From NCBI GenBank assembly GCA_022376515.1, contig WTXI01000111.1, positions 1-64,000 on the forward strand: a DNA stretch of 64,000 nt, read 5' to 3'. The position numbers were made by a program, and so were the translations under genes. Origin of the DNA: Lactifluus volemus. Its lineage: Eukaryota; Basidiomycota; Agaricomycetes; Russulales; Russulaceae. This document shows positions 1 to 11,400 of the stretch, piece after piece. The notes under the pieces were generated by a model, which saw only the letters and a program-made list of their open reading frames with translations, had not been told where the DNA came from and searched no databases. How positions within the stretch are numbered: the first letter of the stretch is position 1; the number at the start of each line of letters is the position of its first letter.

Positions 1-2238
1 AACTCCGGGGGTATGAGGGCTTGCGGAAGTGGAGAGATAGTGTTGGACGTGGTGTCAGTGGACCTTGTGTTATCAAGTCGAGTGAAGTAGCAACAACATT
101 GCTGCTTTCGACATTGACTAGTGGAGTGCGAAAGGACTCCACATCAGGGGTAGCATCAGGTAAGTCGTGGAGCGATAACTGTTCTGAAAAATGTATGCGC
201 CTATGATCTGTGCTCAATATCGGAAGGGATGACAGGACATGCTCCGTGGAATCGACAGGTGGTGAGGTGAGGTTGGGATCGGTGATCTCGCCTATCACTG
301 CATCGGAGTGATGGCCCGGGATATTGCATAGTGGGTACGAGGATGGCTCGTAAGGGCTCAAGTTGGTTGGGATAGAATCGGTGCCTCGATGTAAGGCGAT
401 ATAAAGATGCAGAATGTGTTGAAGAATGCCATAAGAAATGTTGACAGATTCACGATTGTACGCCTCGCGAGTGATTTCATTCCACAAGGCACAGAAGTCG
501 TGCTGCAGTTCGGGAAGAGTATTTTCAACGTCGAATTTGGATATGCATTGCAAACGGATCCAAGATCACCAGCCATTGCTGAAGTATTGCTGAAACACAG
601 GTGGAAGAGCGGCCGAGTGATGTGGATCAAGTTGGCAAGTAGAACGCTGTCACCATTTGCGAAGAAATGTAGGACCTCTTTTGATACGCCTAGTTGATCC
701 ATGGCTAGCACGATCCAACGGTCATCCCGTTCTGGCACGCTTGCAATGACACCGGCAATTATCCCTTGAAAACATAAGCCACGATCTCCGTCCTCGCTGC
801 TTCTCAGAGATTGCACAATCTCATACGATCGCAACACTGCTACGCTTTCATCGAAAATGCGTCCAAGGACATACACGGTCGCATAGGCGAGATGTGCTGT
901 ATCGACGGCTTTCACGCATATGATGACCCGCCTGATCTTGTCTGCCTCCAAAACCAGACTGGATGTAAAAGTACGGCTCATGAATCCATAAAATGCCCCT
1001 GCCAATGTCTCGTCCACCTTGGCGAAAGCGAGTTGGGGGGCCGAGTCTCGGACCGAGCCGCGGAGTCGGACCACGTCCGAGCCACAGAAACCAGGGATGG
1101 CTTCGAAAAATTGTTCACGATCCTTATCTTCATCCAGAGCGTCGATTGTCCGTGTCAGGATACGACTGTTGATTTCCACTGACAATCTCGAGCCAGTAAC
1201 TTGAACCGCCTTTGTCATACCCAAAAACAGTCGACTGCGATATTTTACCGGCCACCTGGAGGCCAAAAAGGGACTGTTGCGATACGAAATAAAGTGAGCA
1301 ATTAGGGAGACTGCATATCGGATGGCAAAATAGAAGAACCATGCCGAGGAAGAAAGTGGTGCATAGTAGGGGCTATCGTTCCAGAAGATTGGCATCAACG
1401 TGATGCATCCGTATACCGCTCCTGAAAGTCCAACCCACCAAATAACCACACTAAATACGGTGTGGTTAATGTTGAACAGGAAAACACCCAGTCCAGAGAA
1501 GAACAGGAACAGAGACAGGTGTAGCAGAGCGGGCAATGCTTCAACTGACCAGGGAAGATGAAACTTTCCACCCCATTAGCAAAGAATGCACGGATCGGTG
1601 CTCGCTTGTGTGGGCTGTACCGTGGTGGTCGTGTGATTGTGACGTATCGACGCGCCCACTGCTGTAACATAGTCGCCAGTAGGGCACATGTGAGACTGAT
1701 CACCAAACTGAGGAACCAGAGTGAATTGACCAAAACTGCTGATCTCGGCGGAGAGAAAGGGGTGGTTGAGCTGGAGTGGCAAGGATCGATTCACGAGATA
1801 TGTTTGGGTCGGCAAGGAGTTGGTAGATGTTCGCGAGATAGAATGCCGAGGTATCTTGTGGATTTGGCTTGAGGTCTTGAACAGAGACCGCGGCCAATGC
1901 TGCGAGAGCAGCAGAGAATAAACCAGTCTACAGGATTTACGTTGACTGTTGCACCCCAGCGCGGAGGCTAAGATAAAGACTCACGAAAATAAGGATGCCG
2001 TCTGCATCCTTTTGGCACCGTTTGGCCATTTTTTCGTCGTCTCCCTCTGTCATCTTAACGTACATATGAAAGAGGGGGCCTGAGCTATCGGTAAAGCTGG
2101 CCCTGTCCCTGATAGGATTGGTTTTGCTCTGGCCGGGGGACGTCACGAAGGCCAGCTATAGGGGAGGATGAATCCGTCGAAGTTCGATAAAGCTGGGTAT
2201 CGGATAACATACTGGTTCTTTGGCGGTTCTTGGTCCAT
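1..2238 (-). pseudogene. DUF6535 membrane protein pseudogene, copy 1 (runs off the window)
   Basis: This is a decayed paralogue of the intact gene at 46093-48585, read on the minus strand from an ATG at 2236-2238. The hallmark pieces are all visible: the stretch ending in GILIF, the MAAVSVQDLKPNPQD segment, the helix around VNSLWFLSLVISLTCALLATM, the QQWARRYVTIT motif and the hydrophobic pair around LFLFFSGLGVFLFNINH. They lie in different frames. Breaks occur near 1715 (after the Pro-rich linker), near 1560 (at the GVEKF motif) and near 500. The first exon is 11 nt shorter than in the other copies, which also shifts the frame. The Pro/Ser/Thr-rich tail continues past position 1. DUF6535 proteins are agaricomycete membrane proteins without a known function. 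The call as a dead copy is confident. Confidence 0.85.
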
Positions 2239-2712
2239 TGGGTGTTATATATGATGAACGGATCGTAAATGGGGATTGTAAGGATGTTACAGTATCGAGC
2301 TGATGGGGATTATGTAACCACTGAACCCACGCTTTTGCAAACAGGTGGCGTGAAATGTCCGATTGGATTGTAAACTTCCGTAAGATGCAGCCTCACTAGC
2401 ACGCATCTCCTGGCCTGACGCGATCCAAGAAAGGGGGCTGGGCTGGGTATGTGGACTATGGCGGTCCCTGGAAATGACAACACTCCCATCGGCACCGAGG
2501 CCGATCTCGTCGCCAAGTTCCAAGACATCAGGTTAGAGTATGCCAGTGGCTATGCCTTGCAAGGTGTGTACCCGCCAGCAGCCATTGTGATAGTTAACTT
2601 GGCTGAGAAGACATTCATGTCTTCTCAGTCAGGTCAACTACTACAATGGCTCGCTCAAGTTTGCCACTGACATGGACAGGAAGAAGTGGAACATCAGGAA
2701 GATCACACTTTT

Positions 2713-2772
2713 CTTGTCACGACTTGTACAAGCTTGTACAAGCTTGTACAAGCTTGTACAAGTCGTGACAAG
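2713..2772. repeat. perfect 60-bp palindrome built from TTGTACAAGC units
   Basis: The 60 bases are identical to their own reverse complement, centred on the AGCT at 2741-2744. The core is four tandem TTGTACAAGC units and the arms end in CTTGTCACGAC/GTCGTGACAAG. Symmetry stops at 2712/2773. Flanking sequence to 2885 holds many further ACAAG words (gacaagtcc, ctgacaagg, agacaagcc). A second, imperfect CTTGT-rich hairpin zone lies at 20514-20612. The function is unknown; it could be a transposon end or a cruciform-forming repeat. Confidence 0.9.
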
Positions 2773-3170
2773 TCCAAAAAGTTGGCAAGCCACAAGCTCG
2801 ACAAGCAACGTCGAAATTTTGACAAGTCCAGACATTTTTTGTTTGAACAAGACTGACAAGGCTGACAAGTAGACAAGCCGGCAAGTGTGAAGATATAACA
2901 CTGCACTGTAGCACGTTTCCATTGAACCTAGTGTACTGGTAGTAGTGCTGGGAGCCTGGGGGGACTACATTCAAATCCACGACTAAATATGCAAAGGAGG
3001 GGGGAGGGGGGGGGTATAAATGAACAGAAAACCAGGCATTGAACGCTGGGAGGACTATAACCAAATCAGCGAGTATGTGTGCGAATTTGGGGGGTATAAA
3101 TGGACGGAAAACAGGGAAAAGATAGGAGCAAGTTCAAACGCGCAAAGGGGTACAACCATATAAGTGAATG

Positions 3171-3232
3171 GAACACGAAAAGACAGGGGGTGATGAAAAG
3201 ACAGGGGGTGAACACGAAAAGACAGGGGGTGG
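3171..3232. repeat. short tandem repeat (AAAAGACAGGGGGTG, three copies)
   Basis: Three head-to-tail copies of an 18-22 bp unit ending in gaaaagacagggggtg are present; the middle copy lacks four bases. Nothing suggests it is coding. Confidence 0.8.
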
Positions 3233-5558
3233 GCTCAAATGCCCAACCATCGAAACGTCTCCGAACCCGGACCTGCGAGGGGGTATCAACATATGGAGCT
3301 GCTTGGCCTGGGACTCAGAGAACAGTGCCGGAAATCTAAAAAATGAGAACTAGTAAAGGTTGCGATCCAAGCGACGTATATGAATACCTTACCACTGGCA
3401 TTGGCTAATCAGATCCGGGTTCATCAGCAGAAACAATTGGACTGCTCGGCTCATGGAGGATTTGGCGTTTTCGCTCCATTGAAGGTGCCTCAACATGAAT
3501 GTCTTGATCTTGCTGGAATTGGGCTCCACAGCTTTCCAAGATCCGCATCCAGCGTCTCTTAGAAAGCCCCTCGGCGGACACGATGTAATCGTCAATCATA
3601 CCACCCATTTTCTCGCGCGTGTAGTTTCCTATGTCCTCCTGCTTGCCGGTCTTATACATTAGGAATGCGCGCTCGACCTAATTATTTCGGTTAGCATAAG
3701 CATGGGGGTATGGGTAAACACTCACGCCGCCAGCAGCCATACCAAGGGCCCCCTTTGGATAGCCGAAATCGAAGCATGAGCCCTTGCACCATTTGATAAA
3801 CGACGTGAGCACAGATATCACGAAAGGTGACTGGAATATTTCTCGGGGTTTCTAGATCACGAAATGGTCAGGGCACAAGGGAAATATGTACGAGGCGTCA
3901 TGATAGACATACGATGTAATAAATCGAGTCTTCCGGGTAAGTGCAATCAACAGGGGTGGGTACTTTCCAGATCCCTGGCCCGTTGTGCCGTGTGGCCCAT
4001 GAAGCATATTTAGCGATTGCGACGTGATTCCCTGCAAATTCCGGGGAATTAAAATGAGTAGCGACAACCTTAATCGCTTGACGGCCGAAGTAGGCGCGCT
4101 TGTCATTGATGCGATTCTTGGCCTGTAGTACCAAATGTCAGCAAGCTACAGTAAACTTGAATGGAACGGAGTTGAAGGAAATAAATACACACCATGTTGT
4201 AGATCTTGTCATTCAGTTGAACTTTGTATCCTGACTGAGGGTACACAATGTCAATGAGCATCTGGATTGTTTGAACCTCATCGGATCCGGGCTCAGATAG
4301 TTCCCAAGGCTTATTAAGAGATCCAAGGTAGGCATAGAGCGTTGGTAGGAACCTAGTGACCCAAGCAGAACGAGCAAATTTAGGAAGAAATTGACTTGTG
4401 TCCGAGTCTCCCGGCGAGCCAGAGGTCGACGGAGACCCAACATCTCCAGTGGGGGCCACGACTTGGACGGAGGTTTTCAAATTACCTTTCAGGCTCAAAG
4501 TACGATGAATGCCCCGGGCCTTTGCCAGCAGTGGCTTTGCTTGTTCAGCAGCAGTGGAACCTGCTGGTTTCGAGCTAAAAGCGAGGACGGGCCTGGGTTT
4601 CGGACGCTTTGATGCTGGGACTGTGACTTTATCATCGCTATCATCGCCGGCGTCGCAGATGAGAACAGTCTGACAAATTTGGTCAAGTGATGTTCATGGC
4701 AATATCCAAAGAGGGAACAATGACACACACATCATTTTTGCGATCAAGGTTGGCATGGCCACTGGTGCTCAGGCGGTGGGAAGGCTGAACCGCGGAAGCA
4801 TCGTCATCGTTGAGCCCACCGATCGGGTCCTGGACAGGCAGTCCTTGGAAACTGGCATTTCCTGAGCCTGAGGCACCCTGACTGTGACTCCGAGTCGGAG
4901 TCTTCAAGTTTGCCTTCCAGTTTGGGAGAAGACCTGAGGGTATGCCAGGCCCCGTCGCCGCGGCCTTGGACTTCTTTTTCGTGCTGTCATCATTGCCAAT
5001 GGGTCACACGTGTGTCAGATTGACTCAGATTTGATTACGCCACTGGGAAATCTGTCACCTGGTTTTGGGACGCTGTGACTCGGAAGTCTTCGCCAAGCGC
5101 CGCCTTTGTCCTGCCTTAATTTCTGCCTTAGCAACTTCGATGGCCGCTCGAATCTCCCCTTTTGCCCGCTTTTTGTTTCTCTGTGATGAATCATGGCACC
5201 TTTCGGCACACTGTTTATGAATCTAGTATGACTGACTGGACTTACAGTCGCCTTCTTGGCTTGAACGGTCATGGTCAGTTGACCCTGCGCTCCCTGCTCC
5301 TCTTCGTCCTCAGACACGCCGACGACTTCTGACATGGTGGACTCCGAGTCCGAGTCCATGGTTGTGGTCTCACCAACATCATTTGCCGCGGTTTCTTCTT
5401 CCTGTGCTTCCCTGTCGTCTTCTAGCTCCTCCTCAACTTCCATTCTTGCCAATACCTCGATCTTCTCTTGTTCCAGCCTCTGTAATCTGAGCCTGTTCTC
5501 TCTCTTATGCTCCTCCAAGGCTTTGATCTCGGAGCTCATCCGCTTAGGACGTTTCATA

Positions 5559-5774
5559 CAGTGACTCCAAAAACCCTTTCAATGTTTGCCCAAATTGTGG
5601 CATATGATGTGTGACACATCAAGGGGTGGGAATGTCGCCTAGCTATTGCTGAGACAAAAATAGTAATGGTTCCTGGCTACAAATGTGTTCCTAGATCATA
5701 TGATTCAGATAAGATCCTATGAAAATATGAGTGATCTAAAATGGTGGTATCATTGGAAGGGTTTTTTCACTTTT
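5559..5774 (+). repeat. left terminal inverted repeat of the Tc1 element
   Basis: About 216 bp that match the reverse complement of 14637-14852 with only scattered differences (for example tcaatg against ttaatg, and tgatgtgtgac against tgatatgtgac). The inner boundary is the aaaagtgaaaaaaccc word. Confidence 0.9.
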
Positions 5775-6286
5775 GGGTTAATGAGGGTATTTAGGTATTA
5801 TTAGTACTTGGTATAGCCTCCTTTTGCTCTAAGCACTGCCTGAACTCTTCTAGGCATGCTCTCAATTAACTTTTGACACTCCTCAGCAGTTATCCTCTCC
5901 CAATCTACCTGAACCCTCTCCCATAACTGATGAATCCCATTAGGAGGGTGTTCATGCTCTGCAAGCTTCCTTTTCAGATAACCCCACAGATGTTCAATGG
6001 GGTTTAGGTCAGGGGACTGTGCAGGCCACACCATGGTCTCAAAATCCGCTCCTTCAGCCAGCCACTCACTAGTTTGCAGGTGTGCTTGCGGTCATTGTCT
6101 TGCTGAAAGATGATGTCAGGAGGATTGAGACCATAATACTGCAGGGTATTCAGCAGGTCATCCTTTAAAATCTGAAGGTATAGTTCCCCATCCATCCTAC
6201 CATCAATCTTAGCAGCATAGCCAACTCCCTGCCAAGTCATACATCCCCACATCATCAGTGAACCACCTTCAAACTTGAGGGTTCCC

Positions 6287-6774
6287 TGTCACGGTAACGT
6301 GACGTGACGGTCACAGGTGGCCCTGACTCATCATTTTCCTTCTCTTACTCATCGATACGTTGGACGATTCTCCCACCTTCCGTTAGCTTCCGTAACGTTC
6401 CGGTCAGTTCCATACGCTTCTGCATATCCACAGGGATACCCCTGAACATTCTAGTACGATCCGCTGTTCATGTATATATATCCCTTGTACTTCTGAGACG
6501 GGCCTTAAGCTCGTTCTCCTGTAGAACTCAGGTAGTCGATACAGCGAGCAATACAAGTGGCTTTCCAGCCTTCCCTTCCCCTCTACTCTAAAGACTGCTT
6601 CCTCTCTGAGTGAAGCCTCTGAAGACTTGTGTGGATCACGCCACAGCAAGGTCTTCTCCCTCTGAACTCTAGACTGGGCCTTCGTGTCTTAGTCCTTGCG
6701 GCCGCTTCGACGTTCCGCTTAGTCAGCACGACTCCGAACCGACGATACCACGCCACGGTGACCTGACCGTGACA
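6287..6774 (+). repeat. 5' LTR
   Basis: 488 bp, TGTCACGGT at the start and ACCGTGACA at the end, a perfect 9-bp terminal inversion. It appears identical to 13479-13966. The TATA box at 6473-6480 defines U3, and R probably begins at about 6507. Confidence 0.95.
6473..6480 (+). promoter_or_regulatory. TATA box of the LTR promoter
   Basis: The word TATATATA lies 34 nt upstream of AAGCTCGTTCT at 6507-6517, which is the reverse complement of the primer-binding site. That spacing fits a transcription start at 6507. The same box recurs in the 3' LTR at 13665-13672. Confidence 0.7.
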
Positions 6775-6776
6775 TT

Positions 6777-6787
6777 AGAACGAGCTT
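6777..6787 (+). other. self-priming primer-binding site (Tf1-like)
   Basis: AGAACGAGCTT starts two bases after the 5' LTR. It lacks the TGG expected for a site pairing with a tRNA 3' CCA end. Instead it is the exact 11-nt complement of AAGCTCGTTCT at 6507-6517, the predicted mRNA 5' end. In Tf1 and its relatives the first 11 nt of the mRNA fold back and prime minus-strand DNA synthesis. Confidence 0.8.
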
Positions 6788-6827
6788 TCAAACGAACTCG
6801 AACTGAGCAAAGAAACGAGAAGAAAGA

Positions 6828-8453
6828 ATGGCTTCTACATCGACCACCCCTAAGGATTGGAGGAATATATATGAAACTAGCATCGAGCACGAAACCGACC
6901 CCGCAAAAGTGCGATGCCCGTTCCTGGTCAGACCAGAAATAAATGATACGATCCCAAAGAAATACACGGTGAACATGGAGCATATCCTAATGGAGACAGG
7001 GCATGTTCCGTGGTCCGGATACTACACAAACTACAAACACACACGCATCGCGCTCTCAAACGCGTGGGGAGTATGGTTCGAAATCGAACGGCGCATTAAC
7101 GAAATTGTGGCCGTTCGAGTCGCACGAAATTCGTTGAAACTATTACACCTCCCAGTAGAAGGACTCGACATGAGAGAACTCATCCGATCGGGGGAAGCGA
7201 TCGACGCAACGGCCCCCCCCTCTCGCGCCCCGACACCATTCCAGACACCGTATAACCCCCCAAATATCCCCAGAAACGAACCCGAAGAAAGACCCGAACG
7301 AGACGACGAAATGCGTGCAAATATCGGGCGGTCAACCGATACCGCACGCGAACCCCCTCATCGTCCTACGGGACGCCCCCGAGGCGACGGCGACGACCCC
7401 TATGGACTAGACGATGTACTAGACGAACCTATGGGAAAAAATAATGTCAGACTGGAAGGAATCCCCCCCGAAAAGTTCACAGGAGAAAGGGGACATACCA
7501 TACCCTTCCTAACCAAATTCAAGAGGTTTATTTTGATGAATCGAGATGCCGCAATTGCCAGAGACCCCTACAAGAGATCAGCTTTCTTCCTATCCTTGAT
7601 AGGAGGAACGAAAACGGATGGATGGGTCGAGAGGTCGTACGACTGGCTCGATCGCGCCGAGCGCGACCCATCCATCCTTCCCTACGACACTACGGCTTGG
7701 GAAGTCTTGGAAAGCGAATTTAAGCGAGCCTTCGTCGATTATGCAGAGCATGAAAAAGCCCAAGATGAGATCCGACGACTTAAGATGGCCAACGAAAACG
7801 TTGACCAGTATATCGCGGACTTCGAACGCTTGGGCCATCGCGCGGGGTTGGATCTCGATGACCCAATGGCGTTACGCCTGTTTGCTCGCGGTCTTCCCAT
7901 TGGGCTCGCAGATTCATGCATCGATATTGAAAATCCGGAAACGTTTGAACAGTGGACGAAGGCAGCACAAAGACACCATCGGAACTGGCTGCGGAAACGC
8001 GCCATCCATTCGAATTACGGAACAAACAACCGACAACAAAACCAAAAAGGAAATCAAGGTGGCAATAACTTCTATTGGCGCAGACCTCAGCAAAACCAGA
8101 ATAACAACTCCCCCTCCCGCTCGCGCTGGCAGGCGAAGGACCCAAATGCAATGGATACGTCTGCAGTCGCCAGAAAAGCCACTACTGATGCTGAAAAAGA
8201 ACAGCATCGTAAAGAGGGACGATGTTTCGAGTGCAGCCAACAAGGCCACCTAGCACGCAACTGCCCGAACAGGAAACCTCGAGTCCGGGCCGCTGACGCT
8301 GGAACAGAAAAACCGGCCACACCAGAAGAACAGAAGTCCTACACTCCGGCAGAAGCAGCGGCCTTCATAAAAAAGTTCTCTGATGACGAAAGAGAAGAAT
8401 TCGTAAAGAGCCTTCAAGCTCTAGGAGAGGATGCGGGTTTTCAAGCGGCCTGA
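6828..8453 (+). CDS. gag: Gag (capsid and nucleocapsid) polyprotein of the chromovirus
   Basis: 541 residues, starting at the first good ATG (gaaagaATGG) after the primer-binding site. The middle part (about residues 190-385) has the features of a Ty3-type capsid domain: KFTGERGHTIPFLTKFKRFIL, the W-rich AFFLSLIGGTKTDGW, and a YIADFERLGHRAGL helix. A basic Asn/Gln-rich stretch follows. Then comes one CCHC knuckle, CFECSQQGHLARNC, near residue 467, which would bind the RNA genome. The protein should assemble the cytoplasmic virus-like particle. Pol follows in the -1 frame with a 67-nt overlap of open frames (8387-8453). Confidence 0.93.
   Translation: MASTSTTPKDWRNIYETSIEHETDPAKVRCPFLVRPEINDTIPKKYTVNMEHILMETGHVPWSGYYTNYKHTRIALSNAWGVWFEIERRINEIVAVRVARNSLKLLHLPVEGLDMRELIRSGEAIDATAPPSRAPTPFQTPYNPPNIPRNEPEERPERDDEMRANIGRSTDTAREPPHRPTGRPRGDGDDPYGLDDVLDEPMGKNNVRLEGIPPEKFTGERGHTIPFLTKFKRFILMNRDAAIARDPYKRSAFFLSLIGGTKTDGWVERSYDWLDRAERDPSILPYDTTAWEVLESEFKRAFVDYAEHEKAQDEIRRLKMANENVDQYIADFERLGHRAGLDLDDPMALRLFARGLPIGLADSCIDIENPETFEQWTKAAQRHHRNWLRKRAIHSNYGTNNRQQNQKGNQGGNNFYWRRPQQNQNNNSPSRSRWQAKDPNAMDTSAVARKATTDAEKEQHRKEGRCFECSQQGHLARNCPNRKPRVRAADAGTEKPATPEEQKSYTPAEAAAFIKKFSDDEREEFVKSLQALGEDAGFQAA
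8435..8441 (+). promoter_or_regulatory. candidate -1 frameshift site for Pol expression
   Basis: G_GGT_TTT in the gag frame fits the X_XXY_YYZ slippery pattern and lies ten bases before the gag stop codon. The pol frame is open only from 8387, so a -1 slip must happen between 8387 and 8453, and this is the only good heptamer I see there. No ATG precedes the protease domain in the pol frame. A downstream pseudoknot was not modelled. Confidence 0.45.
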
Positions 8454-8491
8454 ATGCAACAGCTCTCATTCGGGCCTGTAGTACTGACTCT

Positions 8492-11400
8492 TTGTATACG
8501 GCTAGGAATAAATATATCAAGACTGGATTCTTGATCTATACATCGAGGAAACGAGCTGAAAACCACGCGCTCTTGGATACGGGAGCCACAGAATGCTTCA
8601 TACACCCACGACTAGTTAACAAACTAGGGCTAAAAGAACGACCCCTGCAACGACCACGAAATGTTCGTAACGTAGATGGAACTGTCAATCAAGCAGGAAA
8701 AACAACAACAGGAGTTGAACTAACTGTCAAACTGAATGGGAAGCCATGCAACCACCTATTCTTCGTCACAGACATAGGGGAAGATGACATTATCCTAGGC
8801 TACCCCTTCTTTGAATCGTTCAATCCTACCATTGATTGGGAAAAGGGCCAACTATCCGGAGAAGTCGTCGCCATGACCAAAGGAGAAGAGACCCTGTCCC
8901 CCAGGATAGCAAAGACTACGATGGCTACTCAACTGGCAGTACAGGCTAGGGAAGATAAGAAAACTTGGGATCAGATCGTCCCAAAACAATACCACCAGTA
9001 TGGGAAGGTCTTCCAAGAGGACGCCTCGGAACGATTCCCAGGACCAAGAAAATGGGACCATGCCATTGACCTAAAACCAGATGCCCCCACCTCACTAGAC
9101 TGCCGCGTATACCCATTATCCCCTGCTGAAAAGCAAGCACAAAAAGAATTCATCGCTACGAACTTACGACTAGGAAGAATTCGCAGGTCCAAGTCACAAT
9201 ATGCCTGTGGCTTCTTCTTCGTGGGGAAAAAGGACGGGAAGTTACGACCAGTACAGGACTATCGGAAACTCAATGAATGGACAATTCCTAACCGCTACCC
9301 CCTCCCCCTGATCACTGACCTCATTCACGACCTAGCGGATAAAAAGTTATTCACCAAGTTCGACGTTCGTTGGGGATACAACAATATCCGACTAAAAGAA
9401 GGTGACGAGTGGAAGGCGGCATTCAAGACCAGTGAAGGATTATTCGAACCTACAGTAATGTTTTTCGGCTTGCGCAACTCCCCAGCTACCTTCCAAACAA
9501 TGATGGACGAAATATTCCGAGACGAGATTCAAGAGGGATGGGTCAAGATTTACATGGATGACATCGTCATTGCAACCACAGATGACGAAGTCCTTCATAG
9601 CCTACGAGTCGACCACATCCTAAACAAACTGGCAAAACACGATCTCTTCCTTAAACCAGAAAAATGCCACTTCCATCAAAGAGAAGTCGAGTACTTGGGA
9701 GTGATTATCGGCAATGGCAAAATTCGGATGGACCCCATCAAAGTCAAGGGAATCACTGACTGGCCGACACCCACTACTGTGAAAGAAGTACGCAGTTTCC
9801 TTGGATTCTGCAACTTCTACCGCGCCTTTATTCCCCACTTCTCCAACATTGCACGACCCCTAAACGACCTCACGTGCAAGAACCGACAATGGACGTGGTC
9901 GACCAAGGAACAAACAGCGTTCGATCAGTTAAAACGAGTCTGTACCGAATCGCCAGTCCTTCGAGCTCCTGATTGGACCAAACGCTTCATCCTGGAAACA
10001 GACGCTTCCGGCTTCGCCCTAGGAGCTGTCATTGCCCAGGAATTCGATGATGGAATCCACCCAATCGCGTTCCATAGCCGGACCCTCCTAGATGCCGAAC
10101 GAAACTATGATACCCACGACAAGGAACTGGCTGCGATCATATTCGGGTTTAAATGTGGCCGTCCATTCTTCCTCGGAGCTAAGCATGCAGTAGAAGTGAG
10201 GACGGATCACAAAAACCTTCAATATTTCCGCGAACCGCAAAAAGTTACAGGACGACAAGCCTGTTGGCTCACGTTCCTACAAGACTTCAATTACACCCTC
10301 ACCCATATCCCCGGACACCAAAACACCGTTGCCGACCTCCTATCGCGGAGATCAGACCTTAATAAGGGGGTGAATACCGATGAACCACGCATTCTCCTGC
10401 CAGACACCCTTTTTTCCGAACCCCAACATGACTCCCTACGTAAAACCTTCCTGGAAGACAACATAGAACATCGACAATCGATCCTTCGGCAAATCCACGA
10501 CAGCCCTATTGGCGGACACCCAGGCATCACCAATACATGGGAATTAGTCAAACGATCATACGAAGGACCTCGACTCCGAGAATTCGTAGAGGAATACGTG
10601 AAAGGATGTGCCAAGTGTCAAGAGTCAAAAACGAACCTCCCACGATCGAAAGCACCTCTCCAACGTTTTGATACACATGTAGAAGACGGCCCCTTTCAAT
10701 ACGTATCCATGGACCTCATCACGGACTTACCAAAGTCAGAAGGATACGACAGTATTCTGACCATTGTCGACCAGGGATGCTCCAAAGCAGCTAAATTCAT
10801 CCCATGTACGAAAACAATTGATGGACCTGGGGTTGCCAAGGAATACCTTCGCCACCTAGTACCCTGGTTTGGCTTACCACGACGAATCATATCAGATCGG
10901 GACCCACGCTTCACCTCCAACTTCTCTCGCGCAATCTGCAAAGACACAGGAATCCAACAAAACCTATCCACTGCGTTTCACCCACGAACTGATGGACAGA
11001 CAGAACGAATGAACGCGTGGGTAGAGCAATACCTACGACCATGGACCAGCAATCGACCCCATGACTGGGCACGATTACTCCCCATGGCAGAATTCGCTCA
11101 CAACTCATGGAAACACGACACAGCTCGAAAATCACCTCATGAACTTCTCATGGGAACGCACCCCCAAATCAACATCCAACTGATCGAAGAAAATGTCCCA
11201 GCAGCGATCGATCGACTTCGGGAACTCGCGGAAGCCAGACAGTCAGCCCAAGAACGACTTCAGATGATACAAAAGGCCAAAGACGATAAGACGCCGCGAA
11301 ACCCACGAGGAAAGACGGCGGAGAAACTCAAGAAAGGTGATCAAGTGTGGTTGGAAGGAAAGAACCTATCGATCAAAGGCAAACGAAAACTCATGCCCAA

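Larger units (their letters stand above)
2239..3404. other. repeat-rich spacer without a convincing gene
   Basis: No supported gene is visible. An open frame at 2449-2670 (plus) resembles nothing I recognise. From 2704 to 2885 the sequence is saturated with CTTGT/ACAAG words, including a perfect palindrome. From about 2930 to 3110 a diverged unit of roughly 65-130 bp recurs (ggtataaatg plus a gaaaacmrgg-type word, then ggaggactataacc), interleaved with G runs at 2997-3014. A short tandem repeat follows at 3171-3232. Confidence 0.6.

Noticed and set aside
2713..2772. Telomere- or centromere-type satellite
   Set aside because: Only four units occur, they are strictly palindromic, and they do not resemble fungal telomere repeats.
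6304..6649. Open frames inside the 5' LTR (and the same pair in the 3' LTR)
   Set aside because: They recur in both LTRs because the LTRs are copies, overlap the promoter, and show no protein-like feature.
8369..8375. Classic slippery heptamer A_AAA_AAG as the gag-pol frameshift site
   Set aside because: A -1 slip there meets TGA at 8381-8383 and again at 8384-8386, so it cannot lead into pol.
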